Notes: generated from the sequence alone by a model not told the origin. A DNA stretch of 6,993 bases from Phycisphaeraceae bacterium (GCA_003551485.1 PUMS01000013.1:1-6993), one strand, 5' to 3'; shown: positions 1-6,618, counted from the first letter of the stretch. Numbers and translations: made by a program.

Positions 1-897
1 CGTGAAGCAGCGGCGTTGCGCGACGATCTCGATCCTGCATTCGTAGAGATGCTCGTGGTTCGCGCCAGGGCGCGAGGTGGTGAACTCGAGGCAGCCCGGC
101 AACTCGCCGCGACCATTGATGAGCAGCGATACCGTGTCCTCGCGCGGACCCACATTGCCGTCGGGTACGGGATGCTTGGTGACATGGAGGCGGTCGCTGC
201 AATCCTGGATGAGTTGGAGCCAGATGCTTCCTCGCCAGTGACCATCGCAGATACGTGTCTGGAGCTGGCGCAGGTCCGGCTCGATGCCGATGATCGAGAG
301 TCGGCTGCGGCCATGATCGAACGCGCCTTGAGACACGTGGACAGGATCGAACGCCCTTCCGAACGCATGCGCTACTACCGCAGGGCTGCATCTTCCTGGC
401 ACGCGATCGGTGAGGGAGCGAGGGCAGAAGCCGCGTTGGATCAGGCCGTCGAGGCCGCCGCGCTCATCGAGCAACCGTTCGCGGCACTGGGGGGGGTTCA
501 GGAGGTGGCTGAAATATACCGTCAGCTCGGGGAGGGTGACGCCGTGCGCCAGACGTTGCGCCGAGCGTCTGAGCGTGTGGGCCGGTTCGAGAATCCTGAT
601 ATTGTTGTGGTCGAGGCCGCTTTGCTTGTCCGGGCACAGATCGAGGCCGGTGATGCCATGGGCGCCAGGCAAACGGCGGAACTCGTTGAGCAGCCGGCAT
701 CGCGGTTCGATTTCTACCACGACGTCGCGGCCGCATTCAGCCGCGCCGGGGACACAGAGGGGGTCGCAGCACTTTATGGCGATGTGGACGAACCACTGGG
801 CCGTGCCCTGGTGATGCTCGGTGCGGCGGATGGACTGTTGGAGCCATCGACGGAACATGCCCGGCTGCTGATACCGCTTCAACGATTGGATTGGTAA
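1..897 (+). CDS. TPR-like helical-repeat protein, 5'-truncated
   Basis: The frame is open from the first base, where it reads R-E-A-A-A-L, to a TAA stop at 895-897. The only early start candidates are a TTG at 16 and an ATG at 49, neither with a clear ribosome binding site, so the gene very probably begins outside the window. From about base 79 to 835 the protein is a series of amphipathic helix pairs in units of roughly 35 to 41 residues. Each unit tends to end in a short Gly-Asp or Gly-Glu turn (LGD, LDADD, IGE, LGE, AGD), and an 'I-E-x-P' element recurs between helices (IERPSE, IEQPFA, VEQPAS). This pattern resembles degenerate TPR-type scaffolds that bind other proteins. No catalytic domain, signal peptide or membrane segment is visible in this part; the missing N-terminus could hold one. 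An eight-G run at 489-496 lies inside the frame, but the repeat pattern continues unbroken across it, so I see no frameshift. The gene converges on the peptidase gene, and the 48-base gap shows no convincing terminator. Confidence 0.68.
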   Translation, partial: REAAALRDDLDPAFVEMLVVRARARGGELEAARQLAATIDEQRYRVLARTHIAVGYGMLGDMEAVAAILDELEPDASSPVTIADTCLELAQVRLDADDRESAAAMIERALRHVDRIERPSERMRYYRRAASSWHAIGEGARAEAALDQAVEAAALIEQPFAALGGVQEVAEIYRQLGEGDAVRQTLRRASERVGRFENPDIVVVEAALLVRAQIEAGDAMGARQTAELVEQPASRFDFYHDVAAAFSRAGDTEGVAALYGDVDEPLGRALVMLGAADGLLEPSTEHARLLIPLQRLDW

Positions 898-945
898 CGC
901 TTCCCGGTGCCGCGGTGGCCGATGGCGTTGCCTGTCGCGGCGGCC

Positions 946-3036
946 TCACCGCGCCCCCAGCGTGACTTCGACCTGATGCTGCCTGCCATCGCGGTCGATG
1001 GTCAGTTCGACCCGGTCGCCGGGCGCGTGGCCGGCGAGGATGCCGGTGAGGGCTTCGAGGGTGTCGATGGGTTCGCCGTTCCAGGCGCGGAGGATGTCGC
1101 CGGGTTGGAGGCCGGCCTCGGCGGCGGCGGTGTCGGGGGCGATGGTGTCGATGGCCACGCCGGGGCCCTCGCGGGCGTAGTCGGGCATGATGCCGAGGCG
1201 CACGCGGCCGATGCGTGGACCGTCGCGGCCGGGCTCGGCCGCGGCGTCGGCGTCGGCGTCTTCAGCGTCGGCCGCATCGCCGCGCGGGCGCGGCCGGGTG
1301 AAGCGCGGGCCCTCGGCGTGGTGGGCCAGTTGCCAGACCAGTTCGTTGGTGAAGGCGGCGATGGCGGCGCCGCCCTCGGCGTTGATGCGGTCGGCGGTGT
1401 CGGTGGTGCGGTGGTAGTCCTCGTGCAGGCCGGTGTTGAGAAACAGCACGGGGATGTTTCGGCGCATGAACGGCACGTGATCGCTGCCGCCCACGGCCAT
1501 CGACCGCGTAGTGAGGCGTATGCGATGGCGCTGCTCAGTGGCATCGATAAGTTGCGGCCACAGGTCGCTGGTGCCGGTGCCGGAGATGATCAGGCCGGAA
1601 CGGGGCCGCTTGCGGCCGACCATGTCGAGGTTGACCATGGCCACGACGTCGGCGGGGTCGATGCCCGTGTCGCGCTGGAGGTTTCGCGCCAGGTAGCTCG
1701 AGCCCAGCAGGCCGCGTTCCTCACCGGAGAAGGCGATGAACATCACCGAGCGCCGGCCGCGGGCCTGCTCCCCGGCGGCATCGTCGGCCGCGCCGCCCTC
1801 GGCTTCATCGCCCGGCTCATCGGCCTCGGCCGCCTTTACCGTCATGGCCCGGGCCATCATGAGGATGGCGGCCACGCCCGAGGCATTGTCATCGGCGCCG
1901 GGATGGATGGCCTCGACGCCGGGTTCCCGCGAGCCGAAGCCGCCGTAGCCGAGATGGTCGTAGTGGGCCCCGACGATGACCCACTGCCCGGCCAACTCGC
2001 CGCGGCCGGGCAGGGCGGCGGCGACGTTGTCGATGTCCACCCGCTGGCGGGTGATGCCGATGCGGACATCGAGCGCTGACTCATCGAGATCGATGGGTTC
2101 GAGCGTCCCGGTATCGGCCCGGCGCTGCCACCTGCGCGCCACCGCATCGGGATCATCGTAACCGGCCGCCCGCAGGATGCGGGCGAACGCGGCCTGGCTG
2201 ATCTGCAATACGGGGATGTCCGCCCCGCGGCCGCCCACGGGTGAGAGCGGCCGAAGCATGCCGGCATCGGCATCGGGATGCGACGGCGGGTTGACAAACA
2301 GCAGGGCGGCCGCGCCATGGTTGGCGGCGTGGCGGGCCTTGGCGCTGAGCCGGGCGGCCTGCGACCACTGCCCCCGCCGGCCCCACCGGCTGCGGCCGGC
2401 ATCATCCATCGGCTCGTAACGGAAGGCGATGGCGATGCGGCCATCGAGTGCATCGCGGGGCAGGCGGCGGTCGTTTCGCTGGAAGCTGCTGTAGTTGTGG
2501 CGCTCATTGACCACCCCGTAACCGATGAAGGTGGTCGCGGCCAGCATCCGGGCATCCATGGCGATGCCGGCCATGACGCGGTAGTCCTCACCATGCTCGA
2601 AGGTGGCACTGGCCCCAGCGTCTTGCTCACCCGCATCGGCATCGGCGGCGAAAGCCAGGTGGGCCTTTTCGAGGTCCCAGTCCAGCGGGATGGTCAAGGT
2701 CTGCGTGAAGAGCGGGTCGGCCTCGCCCCCCTCGCCCCCCTCGCCCCCCTCCCCCGCCGCGTTGAAGGCCGGCTCGAGGCCGGCGTCGACGAATTGCTCG
2801 ATGATGAAGTCGCGCGCCCGCTCGATGCCCTCGGTGCCGGGGCCGCGCCCCTCCATCTCGGGTGCGGCGAGGGTGTCGACAAGGGACTGGAAAGTCCGCG
2901 CATCGGCACCAGTCGGGCCGGATTCCGCCGCGGCGGGCCCGGCACACGCGGCGATGAGCGCCACGGCCAGGATGCACGCGCTGCGCGTAAGAAAACGGAC
3001 CACGGGATCGAAAGCGGGTGTGATCGGCATAGGCAT
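946..3036 (-). CDS. M28-family zinc peptidase lipoprotein with PA and PDZ domains
   Basis: Predicted exported metallopeptidase of 696 residues that would remove N-terminal amino acids from peptides outside the cytoplasm. The N-terminus has a basic, then hydrophobic stretch ending in the lipobox L-I-A-A-C (Cys31), implying a lipid anchor. Residues 45-115 give the first part of the M28 fold (MEGRGPGTEG). A protease-associated (PA) domain is inserted at about 160-310. The catalytic core follows, with all expected di-zinc residues: His358 and Asp360 in GAHYDH, Asp382 in GADDNASG, Glu439-Glu440 in FSGEERG, Asp471 in NLDMVGR, and His542 in EDYHRTTD. The C-terminal 90 residues form a PDZ domain (AGLQPGDILRAWNGEPI), which may bind substrate tails. 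Acidic or Gly/Glu/Ala-rich low-complexity segments lie at 94-107, 401-428 and 586-605. The first ATG is chosen because AAGGAG lies five bases upstream; a second ATG two codons later is possible. The M28 assignment is firm; substrate preference cannot be read from sequence. Confidence 0.94.
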   Translation of the reverse strand: MPMPITPAFDPVVRFLTRSACILAVALIAACAGPAAAESGPTGADARTFQSLVDTLAAPEMEGRGPGTEGIERARDFIIEQFVDAGLEPAFNAAGEGGEGGEGGEADPLFTQTLTIPLDWDLEKAHLAFAADADAGEQDAGASATFEHGEDYRVMAGIAMDARMLAATTFIGYGVVNERHNYSSFQRNDRRLPRDALDGRIAIAFRYEPMDDAGRSRWGRRGQWSQAARLSAKARHAANHGAAALLFVNPPSHPDADAGMLRPLSPVGGRGADIPVLQISQAAFARILRAAGYDDPDAVARRWQRRADTGTLEPIDLDESALDVRIGITRQRVDIDNVAAALPGRGELAGQWVIVGAHYDHLGYGGFGSREPGVEAIHPGADDNASGVAAILMMARAMTVKAAEADEPGDEAEGGAADDAAGEQARGRRSVMFIAFSGEERGLLGSSYLARNLQRDTGIDPADVVAMVNLDMVGRKRPRSGLIISGTGTSDLWPQLIDATEQRHRIRLTTRSMAVGGSDHVPFMRRNIPVLFLNTGLHEDYHRTTDTADRINAEGGAAIAAFTNELVWQLAHHAEGPRFTRPRPRGDAADAEDADADAAAEPGRDGPRIGRVRLGIMPDYAREGPGVAIDTIAPDTAAAEAGLQPGDILRAWNGEPIDTLEALTGILAGHAPGDRVELTIDRDGRQHQVEVTLGAR
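2721..2747. repeat. 9-bp coding tandem repeat, three perfect units
   Basis: CCTCGCCCC occurs three times in succession, followed by a degenerate fourth unit. Because the unit is nine bases it adds whole codons, encoding Gly-Gly-Glu on the - strand in the N-terminal part of the M28 peptidase (about residues 95-105). Copy number could vary by replication slippage without shifting the frame. Confidence 0.9.
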
Positions 3037-3041
3037 GACCT

Positions 3042-3047
3042 CTCCTT
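3042..3047 (-). promoter_or_regulatory. Shine-Dalgarno sequence of the M28 peptidase gene
   Basis: Read on the - strand this is AAGGAG, ending five bases before the ATG at 3036-3034. It supports the first of two closely spaced ATG codons as the start. I see no convincing -35/-10 promoter in the 81-base gap after the HNH gene, so the transcript start is unknown. Confidence 0.8.
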
Positions 3048-3117
3048 ACAGAAGACAGTTTCGCGGCCGCATTGCCCATCGCTTAACCATATCGACGATC
3101 CCCGGCCTCCCCACCGG

Positions 3118-3705
3118 TCACCGATCCGTTTCCGCCTCGGTGGAATCCACCGGCCGCACCCACAGTTGCAGTTCCGCCACGGGCGGAAACGTGGCCGTGG
3201 CCGCCGCGAAGTTGAAGGGCAGGTCGAGGCTTGCAGCGTCTGCCAGCGGTAGGTCCATCACGCCGATCTCACGGCAGTGCATGATGGCCAGCTTGAGGTA
3301 ACGTCGCAGAAGATAAAGGCACGGAAACCCGCCCCGGGCGCGCATCCAGACGATCAGGTCCTTCGAGCCCTTCGAGCTGTTGCACGGGTGGCAGACGGTG
3401 AGCAGGTTTTCCCCGCTGTCGCCACCACCTCTGGACCGGGGAATGATGTGGTCCATGCTCAAACGGTCCGTCGAGCCGCAGTACCAGCAGACCTGTGGCA
3501 GCGTGGCTTTCAATCGCTCATCATCGAAGAAGCCGCGCACATTCATGGTTCCTTTGCGCAGGCCTGAATAGAGGCGCGTGCGGATCATGTAGTGCCTCGG
3601 GCCAGGTCTGGCCGCGCGGTCCTGCACGATGCGCTCCATCATCGCAAGATGGGCATAGCGCCAGTAAAGGGCCTCTCCCACGGTGTGACGTGCTGGTGCG
3701 CGCAT
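3118..3705 (-). CDS. HNH endonuclease, stand-alone
   Basis: A 195-residue predicted cytoplasmic metal-dependent DNA nuclease. The HNH core spans about residues 73-113: a Cys-x2-Cys pair (Cys73, Cys76) and a second pair (Cys105, Cys108) that would hold a structural zinc, the catalytic Asp85-His86 of MDHIIPRSRGG, Asn100 in ENLLTVC, and the C-terminal helix CNSSKGSKD. The Arg-rich N-terminal 70 residues look helical; the C-terminal 80 residues have no domain I recognise. I start the gene at the ATG at 3705-3703 because GGAG lies six bases upstream. The frame stays open to an earlier ATG at 3780, but that extension translates a palindromic DNA repeat (giving PHPNPLPEGEG), a common misannotation. 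No methylase, toxin, integrase or phage gene adjoins it, so whether it serves defence, recombination or a homing role is unknown. The family assignment is firm and the role open. Confidence 0.9.
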   Translation of the reverse strand: MRAPARHTVGEALYWRYAHLAMMERIVQDRAARPGPRHYMIRTRLYSGLRKGTMNVRGFFDDERLKATLPQVCWYCGSTDRLSMDHIIPRSRGGGDSGENLLTVCHPCNSSKGSKDLIVWMRARGGFPCLYLLRRYLKLAIMHCREIGVMDLPLADAASLDLPFNFAAATATFPPVAELQLWVRPVDSTEAETDR

Positions 3706-3711
3706 GTTTCT

Positions 3712-3715
3712 CTCC
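3712..3715 (-). promoter_or_regulatory. Shine-Dalgarno sequence that decides the HNH start
   Basis: On the - strand GGAG (in TTGGAGAG) sits six bases before the ATG at 3705-3703. No comparable site is placed before the upstream in-frame ATG at 3780, so this site argues for the shorter, 195-residue protein. Confidence 0.72.
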
Positions 3716-3736
3716 AATTGCCGCGAAAATCCGGCT

Positions 3737-3769
3737 CCCTCTCCCTCCGGGAGAGGGTTGGGGTGAGGG
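3737..3769 (-). repeat. C-rich palindromic intergenic repeat, copy 1
   Basis: On the + strand a perfect 9-bp stem (CCCTCTCCC at 3737-3745, GGGAGAGGG at 3749-3757) closes a three-base loop and is followed by GGGGTGAGGG (3760-3769). Read on the - strand it gives the order CCCTCACCCC, AA, CCCTCTCCC, hairpin. It is in inverted orientation to copy 2. It lies just upstream of the HNH gene and could form RNA structure in the leader, but it is best seen as a REP-like dispersed repeat of unknown function. Confidence 0.87.
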
Positions 3770-3795
3770 CAGATGCACAAAGGAGGTTCGAATCA

Positions 3796-3839
3796 CCCTC
3801 ACCCCCGGCCCCTCTCCCGCCCCCGGAAGGGCAGAGGGG
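3796..3839 (+). repeat. C-rich palindromic intergenic repeat, copy 2
   Basis: It begins CCCTCACCCC on the + strand, then CGG, then an imperfect hairpin (CCCCTCT at 3809-3815 paired with AGAGGGG at 3833-3839, plus CCC/GGG with a bulge). Bases 3802-3839 match the reverse complement of copy 3 (6858-6895) at 36 of 38 positions by hand alignment. The stretch 3796-3805 is the exact reverse complement of 3760-3769 in copy 1, so copies 1 and 2 together could fold into a large stem-loop between the ATP-grasp and HNH genes. Confidence 0.87.
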
Positions 3840-3907
3840 AAAAAAGCCGGCCGCGAATATCGTCCTCGTGGGTGCTCCGCAGCAGCATGTAACACCAACT
3901 CGTCACG

Positions 3908-5035
3908 TCACCCTGGCCGGGTGCGACCGCCGCGGGGCGGCGCGCCGCTGCCATGTGTCTCACCGCCATCGGCCGTGCGCTGGCCTTCGATGGTCTCGGC
4001 ATCGGTGAAGACCGCATCATCGTAGCGCAGCATGACCACACCGTTGCGCCAGCCGTCCGGGACGGCGCTGCAATGGCCGGTGGACAGCTCTTGCAGGAGC
4101 CACTGGGTGAAGGGGGCGCCCGCGGCGTGGGTGAGGGGGTAGCCGCCGCCGAAGCGGGGGTTGATCTCGATCACCGCCAGGCGGCCGGTGGCTGCCTCGT
4201 GGAAGAGTTGGATGTTGATCGCACCGATGGGGCCGGGCGGAGCGTGCGAAGGCGCCGGCCCGCCGCCGGGCGCGCTTGCCGCGGTGGCTTCGATGCCCGG
4301 CAGCCTGGCGCACAGTTCATGGCCCAGTTGCTCGATAGGCTGCGATCGCACCGTTTGAGCCTTGCTGACCTCCCCGCCGCGCACCTCCAGGCGCTTGCGG
4401 GGCACGATGCAGCGGCAGCGGCCGGTGGTGTCGATGTAGGCATCGAGGGTGTATTCCTCGCCCGGCGCCACCTGCTGGGCGATGAACGACTCACCCCGCG
4501 TGGCCGCGGCCAGTTCGGCCGCATCGCGAACCAGGCGAACGCCCTTGGAGGCACTGCCCGCCACGGGCTTGACCACCAGCGGAAACGTCCACGCCGCCGG
4601 CTCGGCCAGCACCTGCTCGGCCCGGGCCTGCGCCACGGTGGGCAGGCCCTGCTCGCTCAGCCAGGTGTGGGTCCGCACCTTGTCAGCGCCCAGCGCGGCC
4701 AGCTCGGGGCCGCCCACCGCCACCGTGGTGCCGATGGCGGCGAAGTCGCGGCGGTGCGCGGCGTAGATGGGCAGTTCCGGGTCGATCGTGGGTACCAGCA
4801 GTCGGATGCGGCGGCGGCGGCACAGCTCGAGCATCGCCGGGATGAACGCCGGATCGTCGCAACGCGGCACCAGGAAGCGGTCGTCCGCCGCCTGGAAGGC
4901 CGAGGCCAGCGGCGAGATGTCCGCCGCGTACACCTGCCCCTCGAGCCCCAGTTGCACCAGCGCCTCGCGGAACAGGCGCAGCAGCGCCACCCGCCGTCCG
5001 GCCGAGGAAAGCAATACGTGGTACGGCCCGGCCAT
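3908..5035 (-). CDS. ATP-grasp ligase, carbamoyl-phosphate-synthase-like
   Basis: A 375-residue cytoplasmic enzyme predicted to use ATP to activate a carboxylate as an acyl phosphate and join it to an amine. The N-terminal Rossmann-like part (VLLSSAGRR at 7-15, AADISPLASA at 37-46, VPTIDPELPI at 81-90) and the ATP-grasp core (FPLVVKPVAGSASKGV at 151-166, with Lys156 and the glycine/serine loop; GEEYTLDAY at 192-200; IVPRKRLEVR at 210-219; GAINIQLF at 271-278; and EINPRFGGGYPL at 290-301, whose Glu290 and Asn292 should bind Mg) match the CarB-like ATP-grasp family found in many surface-polysaccharide loci. The acceptor is unknown. About 18 Pro/Ala/Gly-rich residues at 251-268 interrupt a normally short link before the INIQ strand, and the last 25 residues look disordered. 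The ATG is two bases after the transferase stop and has a strong Shine-Dalgarno. The same frame stays open upstream to 6037, but that part is a shadow of the transferase gene. Confidence 0.93.
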   Translation of the reverse strand: MAGPYHVLLSSAGRRVALLRLFREALVQLGLEGQVYAADISPLASAFQAADDRFLVPRCDDPAFIPAMLELCRRRRIRLLVPTIDPELPIYAAHRRDFAAIGTTVAVGGPELAALGADKVRTHTWLSEQGLPTVAQARAEQVLAEPAAWTFPLVVKPVAGSASKGVRLVRDAAELAAATRGESFIAQQVAPGEEYTLDAYIDTTGRCRCIVPRKRLEVRGGEVSKAQTVRSQPIEQLGHELCARLPGIEATAASAPGGGPAPSHAPPGPIGAINIQLFHEAATGRLAVIEINPRFGGGYPLTHAAGAPFTQWLLQELSTGHCSAVPDGWRNGVVMLRYDDAVFTDAETIEGQRTADGGETHGSGAPPRGGRTRPG

Positions 5036-5037
5036 GC

Positions 5038-6228
5038 TCAGGCCTCCCCCTCGGGGATCACCGCGCTGCGATGCAGCGTCGCCAGCAGCACCAGGCCCGC
5101 TGCCAGCGCCGCCGCCAGCACGTAGCCCAGTGTGGGTTGGTACAGCGTCAGGACCCCGAGCACGGCGAACAGCGCGCCGACGGTGTAGAGCACCATCACT
5201 GTCAGCTTCACCCGGCGGTTGAGCGGGTGGCCGCGACTGCTGAAGTGGCGCATGAGCTGCGAGTAGCTGTGCTGCGGCCCCGGGCGGAACACGGGCGCCC
5301 CGGTCCACAGCCGCCGCCCCATGGTCAGCGCCGTATCCAGGATCGGTACGGCGAAGATGATCACACCCGCCAGCACGTACCGGTGCCCCTGCGGCGCCAC
5401 CGTGGCGAACAGCAGGATGATCGCCACGCTCAGATAGCCCAGCAGCATCGCCCCGGCATCGCCCATGAAGATCACCGCGGGGTTGAAGTTGTATAGCAGA
5501 AAGCCCAGCAGCCCCCCCAGCAGGGCCAGGCAGAGAGCCATCTGGAACCGGGCCTGGTCCAGGGTGCGGCCTTGGGCGCCGACCTCTTCGAGCAGGATGA
5601 ACCCGGCCACGGCCAGAAAGCCCAGCGCGGCGATTGCCGTCACGCCCGTGGCCAGGCCGTCCAGGCCGTCGATCAGGTTCACCGCGTTGCACCCGCCCAG
5701 CACGAACAGGCACAGCAGCATTGTGCCGACGGCGTAGCTGACCCACGCCGGCATCTGCGCGCCGAACTCGCCGGCGAAGCTGACCACGATCATCTCGCCC
5801 ACGATCATCGACTCGCCGGAGCCGGGCATGATGAACCGCTGATTGGCCAGGCAGGCCGCGGCGATGAACTGACCGGCCACTTTCACGCTCGGCCGCAGCG
5901 CCGTCACATCGTCCAGCAGCCCCACCGTGATGATCACGAACGCCCCCAGCAGCACCCAGATGGGCACCTCGATGCCCGCAGCCGGTACCGGTCCGCCGCC
6001 GAGACCGAAAAGGAACACCAGCACCCCCGCCAGCCACCCGCAGAAGATCGCCAGTCCGCCCAGGTAGGCCACGGGCCTGCCGTGGCGCTTTCGCGGTTCA
6101 TCGGGGTGATCCACCAGATCGTTGGCAAGGGCCAGGTGTCGCATCAGTGGCGTGGCCACGAGCGTGGCCAGCAGTGCCACGGCCCCGACGATCCAATATT
6201 GGCTTAATAATTCGGCCAACCCGGTCAT
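5038..6228 (-). CDS. WecA/MraY-type polyprenyl-phosphate sugar-1-phosphate transferase (GT4)
   Basis: A 396-residue polytopic inner-membrane protein with about 10-11 hydrophobic segments. It should transfer an N-acetylhexosamine-1-phosphate from a UDP-sugar to undecaprenyl phosphate, the first membrane step of surface-polymer synthesis. Family motifs appear in order: DHPDEPRKRHGRPVAYLGG (40-58), the Asp106-Asp107 pair in GLLDDVTALRPSVK, NLIDGLDGLATG (184-195), NFNPAVIFMGDAG (247-259, Asp257), and PILDT (295-299). This arrangement is closer to WecA-like enzymes than to true MraY, which has a HHHFEL motif; here the equivalent region reads GPQHSYSQLMR (317-327), with only one clear histidine. 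The ATG at 6228-6226 is preceded by an AGGGAAGG stretch lying very close to it, a mediocre ribosome site. The gene is the first of the - strand series, overlaps no other gene, and precedes the ATP-grasp gene by two bases. The sugar cannot be identified from sequence. Confidence 0.95.
   Translation of the reverse strand: MTGLAELLSQYWIVGAVALLATLVATPLMRHLALANDLVDHPDEPRKRHGRPVAYLGGLAIFCGWLAGVLVFLFGLGGGPVPAAGIEVPIWVLLGAFVIITVGLLDDVTALRPSVKVAGQFIAAACLANQRFIMPGSGESMIVGEMIVVSFAGEFGAQMPAWVSYAVGTMLLCLFVLGGCNAVNLIDGLDGLATGVTAIAALGFLAVAGFILLEEVGAQGRTLDQARFQMALCLALLGGLLGFLLYNFNPAVIFMGDAGAMLLGYLSVAIILLFATVAPQGHRYVLAGVIIFAVPILDTALTMGRRLWTGAPVFRPGPQHSYSQLMRHFSSRGHPLNRRVKLTVMVLYTVGALFAVLGVLTLYQPTLGYVLAAALAAGLVLLATLHRSAVIPEGEA
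5043..5051 (-). promoter_or_regulatory. Shine-Dalgarno of the ATP-grasp gene inside the transferase 3' end
   Basis: On the - strand AGGGGGAGG lies within the last codons of the transferase gene and ends seven bases before the ATP-grasp ATG (5035-5033). The junction reads TGA-GC-ATG, so ribosomes finishing the transferase can restart directly: strong evidence for translational coupling. Confidence 0.85.
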
Positions 6229-6441
6229 CCTTCCCTATCCAGACCACCGCTGCCACGGTCACGATGCCGACCGCGGCCACACCGGCGGAAGGCGAGGTTC
6301 CAACAGCCCCGCCAAGTGTACCCCTGCTGCCCCCCGGCCACCACCAGCCCCGCCGCCGCCCTGCGGCTGAGGGTGCACTGAGGGCAAACGCATGAAGCCG
6401 AGGGTGCCATCGTCAGCAGCCGTGTTGGACTGATGGCCAGG

Positions 6442-6495
6442 CCCCGAACCCCTGCCACCGACCGCCATGGCCATCGGCTGTGGCCAGGTTCGGGG
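6442..6495. repeat. Interrupted inverted repeat upstream of the transferase
   Basis: CCCCGAACC (6442-6450) is the exact reverse complement of GGTTCGGGG (6487-6495). A weaker TGCCA/TGGCCA match continues inward, and the loop contains the palindrome GCCATGGC (6464-6471). It lies about 210-270 bases upstream of the transferase start. It could be an operator, an RNA hairpin in a leader, or chance in G+C-rich DNA. Confidence 0.6.
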
Positions 6496-6618
6496 ACCGC
6501 CGGCCATATCACCCAGTTTGACGACCGGGTGCGTTCGCCCCGTCGATCCGGCTCCTGCTCGCTCATTCCTGACCCTGCGGTAGGCCTCAATGCCTGTCAC
6601 GATTGCTACGGCCTCGTA

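Noticed and set aside
907..2079. 390-codon open frame on the + strand
   Set aside because: It is antisense to the M28 peptidase core, is Gly/Ala/Val-rich without domain motifs, and is open only because of high G+C.
2278..3252. 324-codon open frame on the + strand
   Set aside because: Antisense to the peptidase N-terminal half and the HNH C-terminus, spanning the gap between them; composition typical of a shadow frame.
3737..3839. CRISPR-like or tandem repeat array
   Set aside because: Only two copies, in opposite orientations, with no regular spacing and no cas genes.
3796..3845. Hairpin with an adjacent A6/T6 tract as an intrinsic terminator of the ATP-grasp gene
   Set aside because: In the - strand transcript the T6 tract (3840-3845) comes before the hairpin, not after it, so it does not fit an intrinsic terminator.
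3953..5125. 390-codon open frame on the + strand
   Set aside because: Antisense to the ATP-grasp gene, whose motifs are complete; the frame shows no family signature.
5036..6037. In-frame upstream extension of the ATP-grasp gene to a 709-residue protein
   Set aside because: The added 334 residues are Gly/Arg/Pro-rich and lie fully inside the transferase gene in another frame; the ATG at 5035 has a strong ribosome site.
6259..6600. 113-codon frame on the - strand, and a 76-codon + strand frame at 6433-6663
   Set aside because: Both lack recognisable motifs and ribosome sites, overlap each other, and run across inverted repeats.
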